Below, in pieces: positions 35,585 to 48,115 of a DNA stretch of 64,000 nucleotides. The position numbers were made by a program, and so were the translations under genes. Source of the DNA: Selaginella tamariscina (taxonomy: Eukaryota > Streptophyta > Lycopodiopsida > Selaginellales > Selaginellaceae). The notes below the pieces were generated by a model. That model was not told the DNA's origin. It did not search any database and was given only the letters and a program-made list of their open reading frames with translations. Position 1 is the stretch's first letter. Each line of letters begins with the position of its first letter. The stretch covers positions 21,494 to 85,493 of the forward strand of contig PUQB01000855.1 in the NCBI GenBank assembly GCA_003024785.1, written 5' to 3'.

Positions 35585-36013
35585 GATAAATATATATATA
35601 TATATATATATAATATAATATATATAGTATTATTATTACAAATTTATAATTCATTATATTTAAATATCATTTTAATAACAAATAAATATTTATATAATGT
35701 GCCTCTCATGCTCTTTAATAACTTTTATATTAAACCCATACAATCTTAAATACAAGATATTATATAATTTAATAATTTCTACTTCTATAATATTATTAAT
35801 TTTTTATTCACCAATGTTATAATTTATTAAAGGGTTAATACAAAAATAAAATATTTTAAAGAATATTATGTCTTTATACATTCTAAAGAATATTCTTTTG
35901 TTAAAATATATTATTCTAAAAATATTCCTTTAATATTAAAAAATGCTAATTAAATAGCTAAATTTTTTAATTATTAAGACATAGGATTATAGACATTTCC
36001 ATTTTAGTTATAA
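35420..36013 (+). repeat. Right terminal region of composite transposon, copy 2
   Basis: Contains (TA)n runs at about 35,549-35,577 and 35,590-35,612, GAATATT motifs at 35,850-35,940, and ends in CATTTCCATTTTAGTTATAA (35,994-36,013), a diverged 20-bp end. Confidence 0.6.
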
Positions 36014-37725
36014 TATTCTTGAGATAAACAAACATATTTTACAATTGGAAATGGTCTTTGGTGAAGTTTCCAACTGATTTATCATATTTATTTGTCGAGG
36101 AGGGTTCTTACAATAGACTATAGTCGCATGTTGAGGACCATGGAGGCCTTTGAAGCTTTCTATTACCTATGGAATTTTATTAACAACTAGAAATAGAGTT
36201 ATTAGAGTTGAATGAATGATGTGTCACACTCGATGCTAACCAAGTTGAAAAAGAAGTGTCACATAAAAAGAGCATCTAGCCTCCAAGCTGAAAATGGAGG
36301 CATGAGGGATCGACATTGGGACCAATTGGCAGCCAAATTGAAAGTGGATCTCCACATGACCTAGATCTCAACTTGAAGAAGGGGTCTCCTTCATATCATA
36401 TTGGAGTATGGAATAGAGATCTTCTTAAAATAGAGGAAGACTACTTATCTACATTTTAACCAACTTAATTTTGCTTGTCATTGTTTTTTTTTTCTTTCTT
36501 GCTAGCTGAACTTCTTGCAGGTCATGGAGTAAGGAGATGGGCACATACATTATGAAAGAGGTGAGTTAGGGTTGCAGCAACTCGACGATCACATAGCAAT
36601 TAATATTACCCATTCAATGAGGTCATGTGGCTAGAACTGCCCCAAATTCAAGGATAAATTAAGAGTGAAGGGAAAACATCCCTCAATAGCTGTAATATAT
36701 ATCCACATGGATAGAGGGCTTGTTATAAGGAATAAAGAGATTTGAGAGAGCATGTGAAAAATGAAATAAGTGCAACAAGAAGTGGGGCTATACAATGCTC
36801 CATTCACATTGTGTTTTAGTTGCAGCAAATAAAAAGGATGAGCAAGCTCTATGTTGTTGAGAAAATCATTCCACAGTGGGGCTGGAGCATCCTTGACATC
36901 ATAGAAGAGATAAAAACCAAAATTTCTAGAATTGTAGCATAAGGAAGTGGCAAATGTGTAATGACAAAGCAATTTCGTTGATGGATCAGCAGCTTGGGCA
37001 AATTACATCACCAGCATCTTGACTTGACTAAGACTATAGTAGAAAATTGTATGGCACTATAAAATGTATCCAAAGCAGACATTACAATGGTGGAGTTAAA
37101 GTCCAAATTGTTTGTGCTAAAATGGCATGGAACGAAATTCCATTGGTTTTACTTGGAAAGCTGAAGTTAAATCATTGCTAAGTATGACAAACGAGCTGTT
37201 TTGCTCAATGCCTTAGTTAGGCCCTAGTATTAAACAGTGTCATGAATGTTCTAATTTTATCCAGAATTCAACAAAAACTTTTACCAAGATGCCAGCTACT
37301 TTAATCAATGAAGAGGAATCATTTGGAAACATGCCACGTGTAGAAATAACAATAGCTTTGTTTATGAACTCCAAACAAACAAAGAATTCTCCAAATCAAG
37401 GAAAAAATTGGCAATTTCAAGGCAAGTACTAGCATGTTGGTAACTTTTGAGACATGAAAGATAAGTGCATTATTATAATTGTGTTGGTCACTTCAGGATT
37501 GCCTAGATAGGCAAGCAGGGCATCCTCAAGGATTGGGAGAAGGAATGCCGAAGAGCTCTCATTGTATGAACTACTTTTGCACGTGGTAAATTGTTATTAA
37601 TCAGCAAAATCAAGTAATTTTGGTCTTAAAATAGTTCTATGCAAGTGTTGTTAATTGTTCTTTAGCATCACTTAATGGCAAAAATTGAGATTGCCTTAGG
37701 TTTCTGTTTGGTTTCGATGAGTTCA
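36014..37725 (-). other. Unresolved region, possible PPR pseudogene on the minus strand
   Basis: The only sizeable open stretch is 36,631-36,972 (minus). Its text DVKDAPAPLWNDFLNNIELA and following residues resemble the degenerate D..P..WN..I pattern of pentatricopeptide repeat proteins, and neighbouring frames look similarly decayed. This is weak pattern recognition only; no repeat periodicity of 35 residues could be confirmed. The plus strand showed nothing. Confidence 0.2.
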
Positions 37726-39040
37726 ACATGTCATATATGAGTAAAAACACCCCTAGGGTTGATCTAACCCCACACCCTAAACCCCATGGTTTAGGGGTTC
37801 ATGGGTCGTTAGGTTAAACTCACCAAGTATATTTCAATTGGGAATGATATTCTATGCTAACCCACTTTAAAAAATAAGAAAATAGGGGGCAATGGAGCCT
37901 CTATTACATATATTAAGTAGTATATGTAATGAGAGTTCTTAAGTTAATGAAATAGGGGTTCATCCCACCTTTGAGGTAACCTACCCTTAACATTGGTGAA
38001 TTCGTGCACATTCCAAGGGTCAGAGGTTGAGGCATGTCTCCAACCTCCTCCACGTCAAGCTAGATGTAGTACTTACAGCTAAGCAAGACACATCCATGTT
38101 CTCTGCAACTGTGGATGTGGGATCTTGATTGACAAATTTTCTTTACCAAGCTCTTAAGGGATCACATAGGGGTTCTGGAGTTGGCATTTGAGAGCCATGT
38201 TCATGGCACATGGTGTAACTCTTGAATCTAGGGGCTATGGCATGATAACTCACACCTTGGAAGATAATGTCACATGAAGATGTGACACTAGGCTAGATGA
38301 CACATGATACAACACTTGAGGCACACCCTTTAAGGTTGTCTCATGGGTTCAATGCTAAGGGATTTAATACTCTAGCAAGCAAGCAAGCATGTTTATGCAT
38401 CAGCTTTAGGAAGGTTAGGTCTCAAAATTGGTGTGTTAATGGCACACTTGGCTAGGGGTATTCTCCTTGGGATTTAGGGGTTGAATAACATGAGCTCATT
38501 AGTAGGAGCCCTTTCATCAAGCACTTGCAAGGTCTTGTGCTTAGGGTTTTTCAAACCTAAATTTAGGGAGTTTACTTAGCAACACTCGTGTTTACCTATG
38601 GTGCACACTTGTGTCCTCATTAAGTACTAGGTCTAGGATATGACTCAGCCACTCAAATCCTAGGGTTAATCGAGTTCAAGGTACCAAAGGGTTTGTACCC
38701 CATAATGAGGGTGATTCCTCAAGGGATAAGTCACAATGCCTTAGCTCTATCATAAGGGTATGTGAAAGGCTTGTCTCCTTAACAGGGTTAGGCATGACCA
38801 TGACTAGGTCTTTCGAGGCTGGATCCTAAAGTCTACTCGAGGTTATCCTCTAGGGTTCATGGGATAATCATTCTAGGGGACTTAAGGTAAAAACCTAAGT
38901 TTGTTCCTATTTGGGCATTTGAGTTAGGCTTTAGGTCTTGAAAGACTTAACATTGCTCACATAAAGTGTTGATACCAAATGGCCACTTGGCAGCCACGTG
39001 TTGTCACGTGTTATCCCTCCAAGTTAAAGCTTTAACATCC
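37726..39040 (-). repeat. D-family LTR copy, reverse orientation
   Basis: Matches 55,720 down to 54,210 in reverse, with a shortened middle. Its left part holds AGGTTAAACTCACC and the A/G-rich form of the C-run near 37,880. It ends GCTTTAACA near 39,033. Confidence 0.7.
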
Positions 39041-39539
39041 TACTTATATAGTGGGGTGGGTTGATCTTGGATGTCATCCCCTAGCACCCATGGATTGGGT
39101 ATGTCATCGTGATGGTGTGTAATGAGTCAATTGTTATAATGCGCCTCCCCCAATGGTGTCGTCCTCTGTACCTTGGGTTGGTGGGTCCAAACTATTGGTG
39201 AGATCCTCTATCTTACACTTAACGCCACCTGACACCCATCTTTATTTGGCAGCCCCACCTGCCATCCATTCTATTTATCCCATCAAGAAGTTGAGATGGG
39301 TTGGTGACAATCAATCCATTGAGGTCTCGACCCTTCAGATAATGACCATTGCTTCTCCACTCCAACAATTTGACCTAGTAAAGGCTACATCATTACTAAC
39401 CAATGGCATCAATCAATTGATTTTCTTTAACCTCTCCATGTTGGAACACATCCATGGAAGTTCACTTTTAGGGCTTCACTTCTTAATTTACTAGCATTTT
39501 GTAAATTTAATTTTGATTTGGTAATGGTTAATCATTTTT
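39041..39539. other. No recognised gene
   Basis: An open stretch of 113 codons (39,153-39,494, plus) shows no family motif; it could be decayed gypsy pol upstream of the integrase remnant, but I cannot support that. Confidence 0.3.
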
Positions 39540-40260
39540 TCAAACATGGCACATTTTATTCAATCTTGTTTTGGTTTTGATGTTATTGACTTGGTGTATC
39601 ATAAAGATTTTTGTTTTCATGATCTTCATGAGGACATCACTAGTGATCATGGTTTTCAATTCACTTTTGGCAATGGTTTCTGGAGTATCTCCAAATCAAG
39701 GAGAAAATGGCCACAACTCACCATTTAAACACCAATGGAAGATAGAATCATTCAAACATTACAATAGTACCTTCAATGTTTTATTTCACACTGATAGGAT
39801 GATTGGGTAAATTTATTTATGGTTGCTAAATTTAACTCTCACATTCTTTCACATGACACTCTTCATTCTTTTTCAATTATGATTTTTCATCCTCGATAAT
39901 CTTGCAACTTTTATTTATGCTAAGTTTGAAAATTGTTGCTGATAAAATGTTGATCATTTCATTTCTATTTAAGTTATTAATTATCTTGAACAAGCATTTC
40001 AGCAACATGCAATCTACAAGTCTCGTTTTGTTACTACTATTTATTAACCTAGGAATAAAGTATAGTTGTTTTGTTGGCATGGCTTTCTACACACCGATAT
40101 GATAAGCTTGATTACCAACATTTGGGTCTTTGTCATGTGTTGTAGAGGCTTTTTAATGTTATGTATTGTCTCTAACTTTCTTTTTTGATCCATTTGCATT
40201 TAATGTTTTATGTTTCATTGTTAGAGCTTTATCACACTTTTTTAAACCTAGCTTGTGTTA
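39540..40260 (+). pseudogene. Decayed Ty3/gypsy integrase, catalytic core to C-terminus
   Basis: In changing frames: DLHEDITSDHGFQFTFGNGF (family SDRGxQFTSxFW), then WVNLFMVAKFNSHILSHDTL and FHPR (family LPLAEFAYN...YGYHPR), then KLDYQHLG and FYVSLLELY (family KLDYRRLGPF, FHVSLLE). These are in the right order and spacing for the integrase core, insertion region and C-terminal GPF/Y-type domain. No LTRs were found for it. Confidence 0.65.
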
Positions 40261-40630
40261 TACATGTTTCTCTATTGTAAGCTTTATTATGGTAGGAAAG
40301 TCTAAGTTCATGGTAACTGTTGTTTTAGATTTTTAAACTTTCTTAAAGTAATCTATATCATTTAGTAGATTGACTTGGTTATTCTCTAATTGAATGGACT
40401 TGAGAATAAGTTTTTCATCTTCAATATGCTTCAAAGCTTGTTATTAAGTTTCATCAACACTATTTAAGCTCATCATTAAAGGACAAACTCTACATGTAAT
40501 AAGAAACATGCCTGGGTATCTAGGGTTAATCTAAATAAATATTATTAGATATCTTCATGAAACTCTAGAAAAAGCTATAATTTGCTTTCTAGAAATCTCT
40601 CCCCTCTCAACTAAATTCCTAATAGATTTT
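40261..40630. other. AT-rich DNA, nothing recognised
   Basis: No motif or repeat identified. Confidence 0.4.
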
Positions 40631-41310
40631 GATGAGTTCGATGTGTCAAATAAGGTTGACTTAACTCTAGGGTTGCCCTACCATGTTCTTAACTCCTCCT
40701 TAGTGTAGGGTTTTTAGGGGTAGGAGTTAAAGTAGTCCTAGAATCATCTCTTAAACAAAGGGGTTAACATTTTGTGCTAGCCCACTTACACACATAAGAA
40801 AGGGGCAGAGAACTCTGTTAATTAAATAAAATAGAGTATATGTAAGCAAGCATTTTGGATTTAAGAGAGAACCCTTTATTTCTCCCTAAAAGTGCAAGTC
40901 CTAACTTGTGCATCAAGGCATTTAATGTTGCAGCTTCTAGTGTGTAGGGTACGCAACTTCTAGTGTGTAGAGTTAACTACTCCTTTTGTTTGATAACTTG
41001 CTCATAAAACCTTGGAAGCATTGTTGAATATATGTTCCACATGACAAGACTAGTGGTTGAGGCATTGTTTCACCTGTCCATGCCAAATTAAAAACAACAC
41101 TTGCAGCTTAACTCGTCATGTATCCTAACCCATGAAGGTGGGAATTGTTTGTGTGAATTCCTAGAAGTCAGGTACTTAATAATGCTAACATGTGTTATCT
41201 CACAGACTTGTAGGTTTCATAATGAGGGTTTCTAAGGTTGGCATTGGGCAAGCCACATATGTGGCACTAAATACATTGTATACCCATATTGCAATAATTA
41301 TTATGTTTTG
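40631..41310 (-). repeat. D-family LTR fragment, reverse orientation
   Basis: Begins GATGAGTTCGATGTGTC, like the copy at 37,718, and follows it through the telomere-like CCTAGGG motifs and the purine run near 40,797. It stops before the D terminus. Confidence 0.6.
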
Positions 41311-41475
41311 AAGGGAGAGTTCATAATCTTATATGCATTTTTGTTATTCATTAAAAGCTTATTATAATATCATCCCATCGACTTTAAAGGTTTGACCATT
41401 AATGATATATTATTGTCCAAGATTTATCATACACTTGATAAAGAAGTATATGCATTAAAAGATGTTATATGCATG

Positions 41476-41740
41476 TTGTAACTAAAATGGGCATGATACG
41501 TGAAAATGGGAATATAAAATAAATTACTAATTAATACTTAAGTTTTAATTATTAATTAATTATTTAATTAATATGTAATTAAGCCTTAAATATTAATTAA
41601 TTAATAAATTAATCTACTTAGTAAGGAATATTCCTAAAATATCTTAGAATATTCATATTATTCTTTGTTTTAAAAATAGTTTACAATAATTAAAAAATAT
41701 ATCAAATATAATTACAAATGAAATCATTTCCTTATCAACT
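41476..41740 (+). repeat. Left terminal region of the composite transposon
   Basis: 20-bp end followed by TAATTA-rich DNA and GAATATTCCTAAAATATC near 41,625. An inverted copy is at 25,681-25,940. The gaatattc motif also marks the right ends. Confidence 0.65.
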
Positions 41741-42835
41741 TGTTAATTTTTTTATAAATACTTTCTTCCTAACCATATAGAGAAATCTCCTCATTTTGTC
41801 TAAATCATTACTTTCCGGATTAATCAAATCATTTTAATCAATATCTTGATATTGTTGCCACCACCTAACACTCTCACGAATGTAATTACGAGTTGCCATC
41901 CTTGTTAATACATAAGATGTGATAAGACAGGTTTGCATAAAGACTCATCTAAAAAATACGTTCCTGAAGAATAATATTATAAAACACCCGGTTTCTATCC
42001 TTCATTTTATAAAACTCAAAATCACGAGAAATAAAAGTGTTAGGAAATCTTTGATATGGTGGATACTATTTTTGAAATTCTTCTTTATGAGGCACGTATC
42101 CAAGTAGTTCACTAGCTCATCTATGGTATTGGTATCAGAATATGGGCTGAAAGTGATTGGATGAATGCAAGCAATGTTTTGGTTAAGCATAGCCTTTTAA
42201 GGAGAGTCATCTACCATTAAGATATGTGCGTTCTTCATTATCCTTAATTGATTAATCTCCCCATGAAACCCAATTAATTTTTCATTCTTAAAGAAGTATG
42301 GCTTTCTTTCCTTTCTTATATTGTGAAATTTGAAAGGTTTATAACATATTCATTGGTCAAAATCTAATTTTTACGAATCACCTCTTCTGCAACACTACAA
42401 TGTTTTTTAAGCAAATTCAACAGCGGTGTTAAGTTGTGAATCTACATGCATGACCAAATCCCCACAAGTGCACTCATCTCCTTAAGCTTTTGAAAGAGAC
42501 GGTCCAACCCCGGACGAAAAATGATATCATATCGAAATTTACCATGACAAGGAATGAAATCTCCTTGTTTGATTTTTTTTTCTATCCTCGGGCCTTTATC
42601 GATGAAGCAAAACACCATTGTCATTCAACAACACAATATGGCCATGGGTAACATGGGGTAGCATTGCCTCTTAAATGCTTTGCAACTCACTTGTTTACTC
42701 CCTTTCACATTTATCTGTTGACACTATATCGTTGCCTATCCCTTTATCATTTAATTGTCATCATCCTTATAAGATTAAGATATTGCAGGCGCTGAAGAAA
42801 GTGATTTCGAAACTGAAGCCAATAGAAATGGTGAT
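41741..42835 (-). pseudogene. FCP1/NIF-type HAD phosphatase-like gene, captured cargo
   Basis: Minus-strand order matches the FCP1/SCP domain of Ser/Thr phosphatases that act on proteins such as the RNA polymerase II CTD. Motif I is HIVLLNDNGVLLHR near 42,640. Next is DIIFRPGLDRLFQKLKE (about 42,530-42,480) followed by VGIWSCM, where the family has vGIWTS. Then come KPYFFKNEKLIGFHGE and MKNAHILMVDDSP with the motif IV Asp pair at 42,200-42,214, then AMLNQNIACIHPITFSPYSD and DELVNYLDTC. Copy 1 reads LLDVNG at motif I, so the N here is a secondary change. Several stops and frameshifts. The partner or substrate is unknown. Confidence 0.75.
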
Positions 42836-44195
42836 GAAAAAACTAAAGTGGTCCCCATGGTAACGATGTTTTGAGTTGCATTATTATCCATTTCCTGCAT
42901 GAACTCTGTCATTCTGACATGTGGCACAAGAAATTTTCGCCAAACCCCTCTTTGACCTCATGGCAATGCTGAAAATTCATGTTCTCAACTGTTTCATTAC
43001 ATCTGCAAAATGATAGTTAGCTGGCTTATAATTATCAAGGTATATTATTCACCTTGTTAATGTGTGACCCATGTTTGAACTAGAAGCTTCATTAATCCTT
43101 GAGAATTTATTTTTTGTATAAATATAAACGAAATATACAAAAAATGCCTTATGTTACACTCAATTACAACTATTCATCACTCTAAGAACTCATTAACAAT
43201 TCTTCTTTGCTATTACCTTCTGCACTTCTCAGGAGGGAACTTTCCCAAATACTCTTGTATGGGTTTGTTGAGGTAGTCAGTTGAGAACCTCTCTATCCAC
43301 TTGTTCAGGTCCTCAACCATGATCTTATCCTTTTCAACGGCAAACACACATGTATCTCGAAGGTAACACTCCTTCAAAACGTACATTGCTGAATACGTCA
43401 TCTCAGCTATCGGTGTATCAGAGGAGGTTCAGGCCCATTAGAGTGCAAACAAATGCCTGGCCAGTCATTTGGTTGTTTAGCACATTCCTAATAACCAAGT
43501 GAACAATCGTATCAATGCACTTAGGATCAACATCATTCATAAAATCCTGTCCAACGATGTCTATTCTTCTTGGCGAAGGTGAAGGCAAAAGTATCGGTGA
43601 CATAAGCAAGAATCAAGAAATAAATACCTGAAAACGTAAGTATCAGTAAAGAGTGCAAGCTTGAATTCAATAATGAATACCTTCTTTGTACATGCTTGCA
43701 CGGCTAAGTTTCTCCACCAAATCCTCTAGTGTCTTATCTGTCGAAGAATTTTTTGACACATGCCGATCCATCACAAAAAATTTAAAACGGTTTCCTACAA
43801 GCAGTGATGTTACCCCATAAAGTCTCCGAATCCAACAACAAACATCTGTAGGGCTTGTCGTGATTTGTAGCATCCTCCTTTATAAGGTTCAACTCGTTCT
43901 CCGCTGCTGAAGGACTACCATAAGAAAAGGCGTTCATCGCAATGTTTTCCTTTTTAGCGTTGGCATGTAATAGATTCTTGCCAGATCTTTCGATTGATTC
44001 ACCCATTAGACAAGCATATCATCGTCTGTCACATGCAAATATTTACTGACCTCTTCGTATGTTGAAGCTGAGGTCCAACCCAGTTTATGGTAGTGTATTT
44101 CAACCACTTCTTGAAGTGCCTGACCGTCTTCAACTCCATTGCATTGACATGAAAATGAGAGGTGGGGCTGTTATGTTAATCTGTAATTTACCATC
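42836..44195 (-). pseudogene. Unassigned transposon gene exons, copy 3
   Basis: Aligned with 19,641-21,290. Readable: 43,213-43,401 (DLNKWIERFSTDYLNKPIQE), 43,667-43,873 (FVMDRHVSKNSSTDKTLEDL, then VEKLSRASMYKEG) and 43,782-44,006 (KPYRCLLLDSETLWGNITAC). A longer upstream block on the same strand (LKPLNGTTMEEMEVLVDLVI near 44,250) joins it to the ParB-like gene, so the two may be one multi-exon gene. No family recognised. Confidence 0.4.
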
Positions 44196-45420
44196 AATCA
44201 CCAAATCAACCAAGACTTCCATCTCCTCCATCGTTGTTCCATTTAAAGGCTTCAACCATGTGGCTTGAAATCGTTGTTACATCCTTTTGTAGATTGAACA
44301 GACTTAACCTTCAACGTCTTATTGGGTTTCTTTGTAGATTTCTCTAAGGCTCCCCTTCACTTGTCTGCTTTCTTCAGTGATTCCTTTTTAAAAGGATTTT
44401 ATAATCCCCAACCATTTGGCAAAGATTTTATCTCAGGACAAGAAATCAATATCATCAAAAAGGATGTTTCCTTCCCGCCCACGTGGGCAAAATCAACTAT
44501 TACAATTTCTTCAACTCTCTGAATAAAAAAGAGACAGATTAATATATCGGCGAGATAAATCCCGCCCAGACAATTTGCTTACCCGATAGTCCGCACATTG
44601 TGTATTCCCTGTAGTAACTATTTGTGGTCGCTGAAGAAATTCCCACACGGCTCGCGTGTGTTTGAACTTCTCCTATATTTGTTGTTGTAGTGGTTGGTAT
44701 TGGCAGCGTCCCATTCCGTTGATAACTTATGGTACTACTCGATTGTGAGATTCGGCTTAGCTATAAACACCGATCTTTTTGTCAGCTTCTCACTGGTATG
44801 CTTGAAAAGTTTTGTTGCCATCGTTCCTTTGTTGTATTCATTAAGAAGTTGTTGGACTGTCGTTATTGTGTGCTGGCCACTAATGATGTAGTACTTGATT
44901 GATTTTCTATTTTCCGTCTGAATTTTGTGATTTGTTCTGGTGTTGTTACCCACACTTTGTCAGCGCCTTTCCTTCTTTTGTAGTATGGGCACAAAACAGC
45001 ATTATGTGAAACAGTGTAAAAATTGTCGTCCTTCATCTTCTCCATGAGCTCAGCTACACGTTCCTGGTTGAGTGGTCTGTAATTGAAGTTTGGGTTGACA
45101 CTGCAATACTTAACCCTACACTCATAAATCCTATCATCCAACATCATTTCCTTGTGGCTTATTATTGCAGCATGGGATGCCACAGGTGCAGCTAACAAAA
45201 CGACTGATGATTTTCTTCTACGATCCGAATCAACATGTGTGATCCCCGATTGTAGCTGTTTTAATGTTCTCGGCACACTCTTCCAATTTCAAAGATTCCT
45301 AAGCAAATTGAACGTGATCTGTAAAGAACCTGGGACTGAGCCATCTTCTCAATTTCCCTAATGATGTCATTGTGTTTTTCTTCAATGTGAAGAGGGACGA
45401 TTGCTCCACTTGTGGATGTT
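44196..45420 (-). pseudogene. ParB/sulfiredoxin-fold-like gene of the composite transposon
   Basis: Minus-strand open pieces at 45,276-44,863 and 44,953-44,735 overlap in different frames. The order NYRPLNQERVAELMEKMKDD, then SHNAVLCPYY, then YYIISGQHTITTVQQLLNEY resembles the ParB N-terminal domain (RPL...ERV..L...M, then a G-Q-H/R-T helix). That domain binds nucleotide and in some proteins acts on DNA or phosphoproteins. Further exons (EEIVIVDFAHVGGKETSFLM near 44,500) follow. Upstream in a shifted frame is GAIVPLHIEEKHNDIIREIE, connecting it to the gene at 45,420-46,025. Assignment rests on motif shape only. Confidence 0.45.
44540..44570. repeat. Isolated palindrome unit
   Basis: CGGCGAGATAAATCCCGCC stands alone inside the ParB-like gene region, in what looks like an intron or spacer. 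It matches the array consensus except for the GATAAAT core. Confidence 0.6.
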
Positions 45421-46025
45421 CTGTATTATGAAGCAATCCCTGCTGAGAATACACCTACTCAATGAGTCTGAAGATCTTCGAAGTAAATATCTAATTGAAT
45501 CCCCTCCATAGATGGGCTTTTGTTGAGTTGAAGAAGAACTCCACAGTTAACATGATTAATGAACACACGTGAACATCAGTATCCACAAGTCGACAAGACC
45601 ACCCGAGATTAATGTTGTAACTGGCGACCACTGGATTCGAGAACGTGACATTGGATGGAACAAGGCATATGTATCAAGCATCGTCCAATTTGGGTTCACA
45701 AACTCCTTTCAGGTGCTTAACTAGTAAATCTACTTTCCATTGTTTTGCTTGTTCATGCGATGTGACAAAGGTTAATTTGACAGCAACCATAGTTGCTCCA
45801 ATGCGCTTCCCATTTAGTTTGAAATATGGCCAAGTTGATTCCTAAAATCCCCTTGCCCATCTCTTCTCCTGCTCTCGTCTTCAAATTTCACCTCAATTCT
45901 ACATCTGAATACCAAAATGATTAGATCTTCAAGCACATATCCGAGTATAACAGATTTTATTTTAATTCTTACCAGAATTTGACGACAACTCCATACTAAT
46001 GACTGAATTTCCTTATTTGATCAAA
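45421..46025 (-). pseudogene. Unassigned intron-containing transposon gene, copy 3
   Basis: Reverse complement of 18,850-19,388 by eye. It keeps the exon 1 start MELSSNS, a GT-AG intron of matching length (GTAAGAATT...TTGGTATTCAG), and exon 2. Here VAVKLTFVTSHEQAKQWK is in frame where copy 1 is shifted, but exon 2 carries its own frameshift near its start and a stop after KLDDA. It reads leftward into the ParB-like region with no separate start codon evident, so both may be one protein. Confidence 0.55.
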
Positions 46026-46354
46026 TCGTCTTTCTGCAAAATAATACACTATGAATACAATTCATATAAAAATGCACACACACTTGTATAAGCCCGAATA
46101 AACAAAATTAATACACAAATAAATTCACATAAACCCTCTTTGTCTCAGAGAGAAGTGGATGGGATTAACTGTCCAAGAATACATTTGTGCTAGTGCAAAA
46201 GACAGATAACATTTGGTTTTAGAATCACCACAAATGTGAGCTTTGGATAGTTTCACATAGTTTATTGGCTTTTACTTAAAATATTATAATAAGATGATAA
46301 AAATAAATAAAAAAGATATGCAACTTATATATACTAATACACATATATATTCAC
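46026..46354 (-). promoter_or_regulatory. Putative 5' region of the leftward gene set
   Basis: Reverse complement of about 18,540-18,880, AT-rich, between array 3 and the first ATG. Conservation in both copies and its place suggest a promoter region. No TATA position can be fixed because the region is AT-rich throughout. Confidence 0.45.
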
Positions 46355-47395
46355 ATGGAAGGTGGGGGGATTAATCTCGCCACCCCTTCTATGCCTCCTG
46401 AAAGGGTGGACAGGATTAATCTTGCCACCTTTCTGGAGCCCTTGAATGTGTGCGGGATTAATCCGCCACCCTTCTTGGTCTCAGAGAGAAGTGGGCAGGA
46501 TTTATTTGGCACACCCCTTCAGGTGATCTAGAAGGGTGGCGAGATTAATCTTGCCCACCATGTAAGGGATGGTGGAATTAATCTCGCCACCCTTCTCAGT
46601 CCCCTTCATTGGTATGCTATAAACCTTTTACGTCTCATATAGAGGTGGTTGGGATTGATTCGACTCATTAATGGAGGAAAAAGAGAAGGGTGGCAGGATT
46701 AATCCCGCCACCCCTTCCATTCCTAGATTAATCCCGCCTATGACACTCTCATATGGATTAAGGCGGTTGGCGAAATTAATCCCGCCACCAAGCAAAGAAG
46801 GGTTGGCAAGATTAATCCCGCCACCCTGTCGTAAATCATGCGCACACACACATATATATGGATGGCGGGATTAATCCCCCACCCTCAACAAGGGATGGGT
46901 GAAGGGTGGGATTAATCCCGCTGCCCTCTGCGCAAGGCATGGGTGTGTGGCGGGATTAATCCCGCCACCCAAGCCCTTCACGCAAGACATGAGTGGCGAG
47001 ATTAATGCCACTGGCTTCCGCGCAGGGCATAGGTGTGCAGCGGGATTAATCTCGCCGCCTAGCCTGGCCTAAGCCCTTCATGCAAGCCATGGGCAGCGGG
47101 ATTAATCTTGCCGCACACCCATGCCCTGCGTGGAATGCGGCGGGATTAATCCCGTCGCATTCCACACAAAGCATGGGCATGCGGTGAGATTAATCCTGCC
47201 ACCTAGACCCTTCACACAAGCCATGGGCGGCAGGATTAATCCCGCCGCGCTTCGGTTAGCCTCATGGGCGGCGGGATTAATCATGCGCTCATGAGGCTAA
47301 CTAAATAGAAGGGTGATGAGATTAATCCCATTGCTCATGACATGCATGAAGGGCCTCAACAGCGAGATTAATCCCACCACTATATGGTACATATA
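46355..47395. repeat. Palindrome array 3
   Basis: About 23 GGGATTAATCCC-type units, mostly 40-50 bp apart. Two spacer classes: on the left CTTTCTGGAGCCC type, on the right CATGCCCTGCG/CATGCAAGCCATGGG type. Reverse-complement relative of arrays 1a and 1b. Confidence 0.92.
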
Positions 47396-47416
47396 TATAT
47401 GTATGCTTGTGTATAA

Positions 47417-47457
<41 letters not shown>

Positions 47458-47929
47458 CATACATATATATATATATATATATGGATATGTATATCATGTG
47501 TATGCTTGTGTGTGCTAAATAAATTAAATTATACATATATACACACATATATATATGTATATGTATATGCGTGTGTAGGAGAGTGCGTGTGTGTGTTAGA
47601 GATAGATAAATCAAATAAAATTATAGTGATACACACACACATATATATGTATATATATGGGAGTGTGCGTGTGTGTGCAAGAGATAGATAAATAAAATAA
47701 AATTATACAGATACTAGTACACATAATATATATGTGTGTATATACATATATTTATATATGTATACGAGTGTGCATGTGTGTGCGAGAGATAGATAAATAA
47801 ATAAAATTATATAGATACTGGTACACATAATATATGTATGTATATATGTATATAGGTATATATATATATGTGTGTATATGTATATCGTGTATATGCGTGT
47901 GTGAGCGAAACAAATAAAATCATACAGAT

Positions 47930-47966
<37 letters not shown>

Positions 47967-48046
47967 CAGGAGTGTGCGTGTGTGTGCGAGAGATAAAATT
48001 AATAAATTAATAAAATTATACAGATACACACACACTCACACACATA

Positions 48047-48081
<35 letters not shown>

Positions 48082-48115
48082 ATGTATAGGAGTGTGCATG
48101 TGTGAGAGAGAGAGA
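47396..48115. repeat. Microsatellite block, (CA)n, (TA)n and diverged 100-bp units
   Basis: Units of about 100-120 bp with AGAGATAGATAAAT(C)AAATAAAATTATA followed by (AC)n or (TA)n recur near 47,590, 47,675, 47,780, 47,900 and 47,980. The long open frames here are artefacts of the dinucleotide repeats. Confidence 0.85.

Noticed and set aside
39153-39494. 113-codon plus ORF as a gene
   Set aside because: No motif, flanked by decayed retroelement sequence, no conserved copy in the window.
47297-48035. Long ORFs over the (CA)n/(TA)n region
   Set aside because: HTHTHT and IYIYIY strings are products of dinucleotide repeats.
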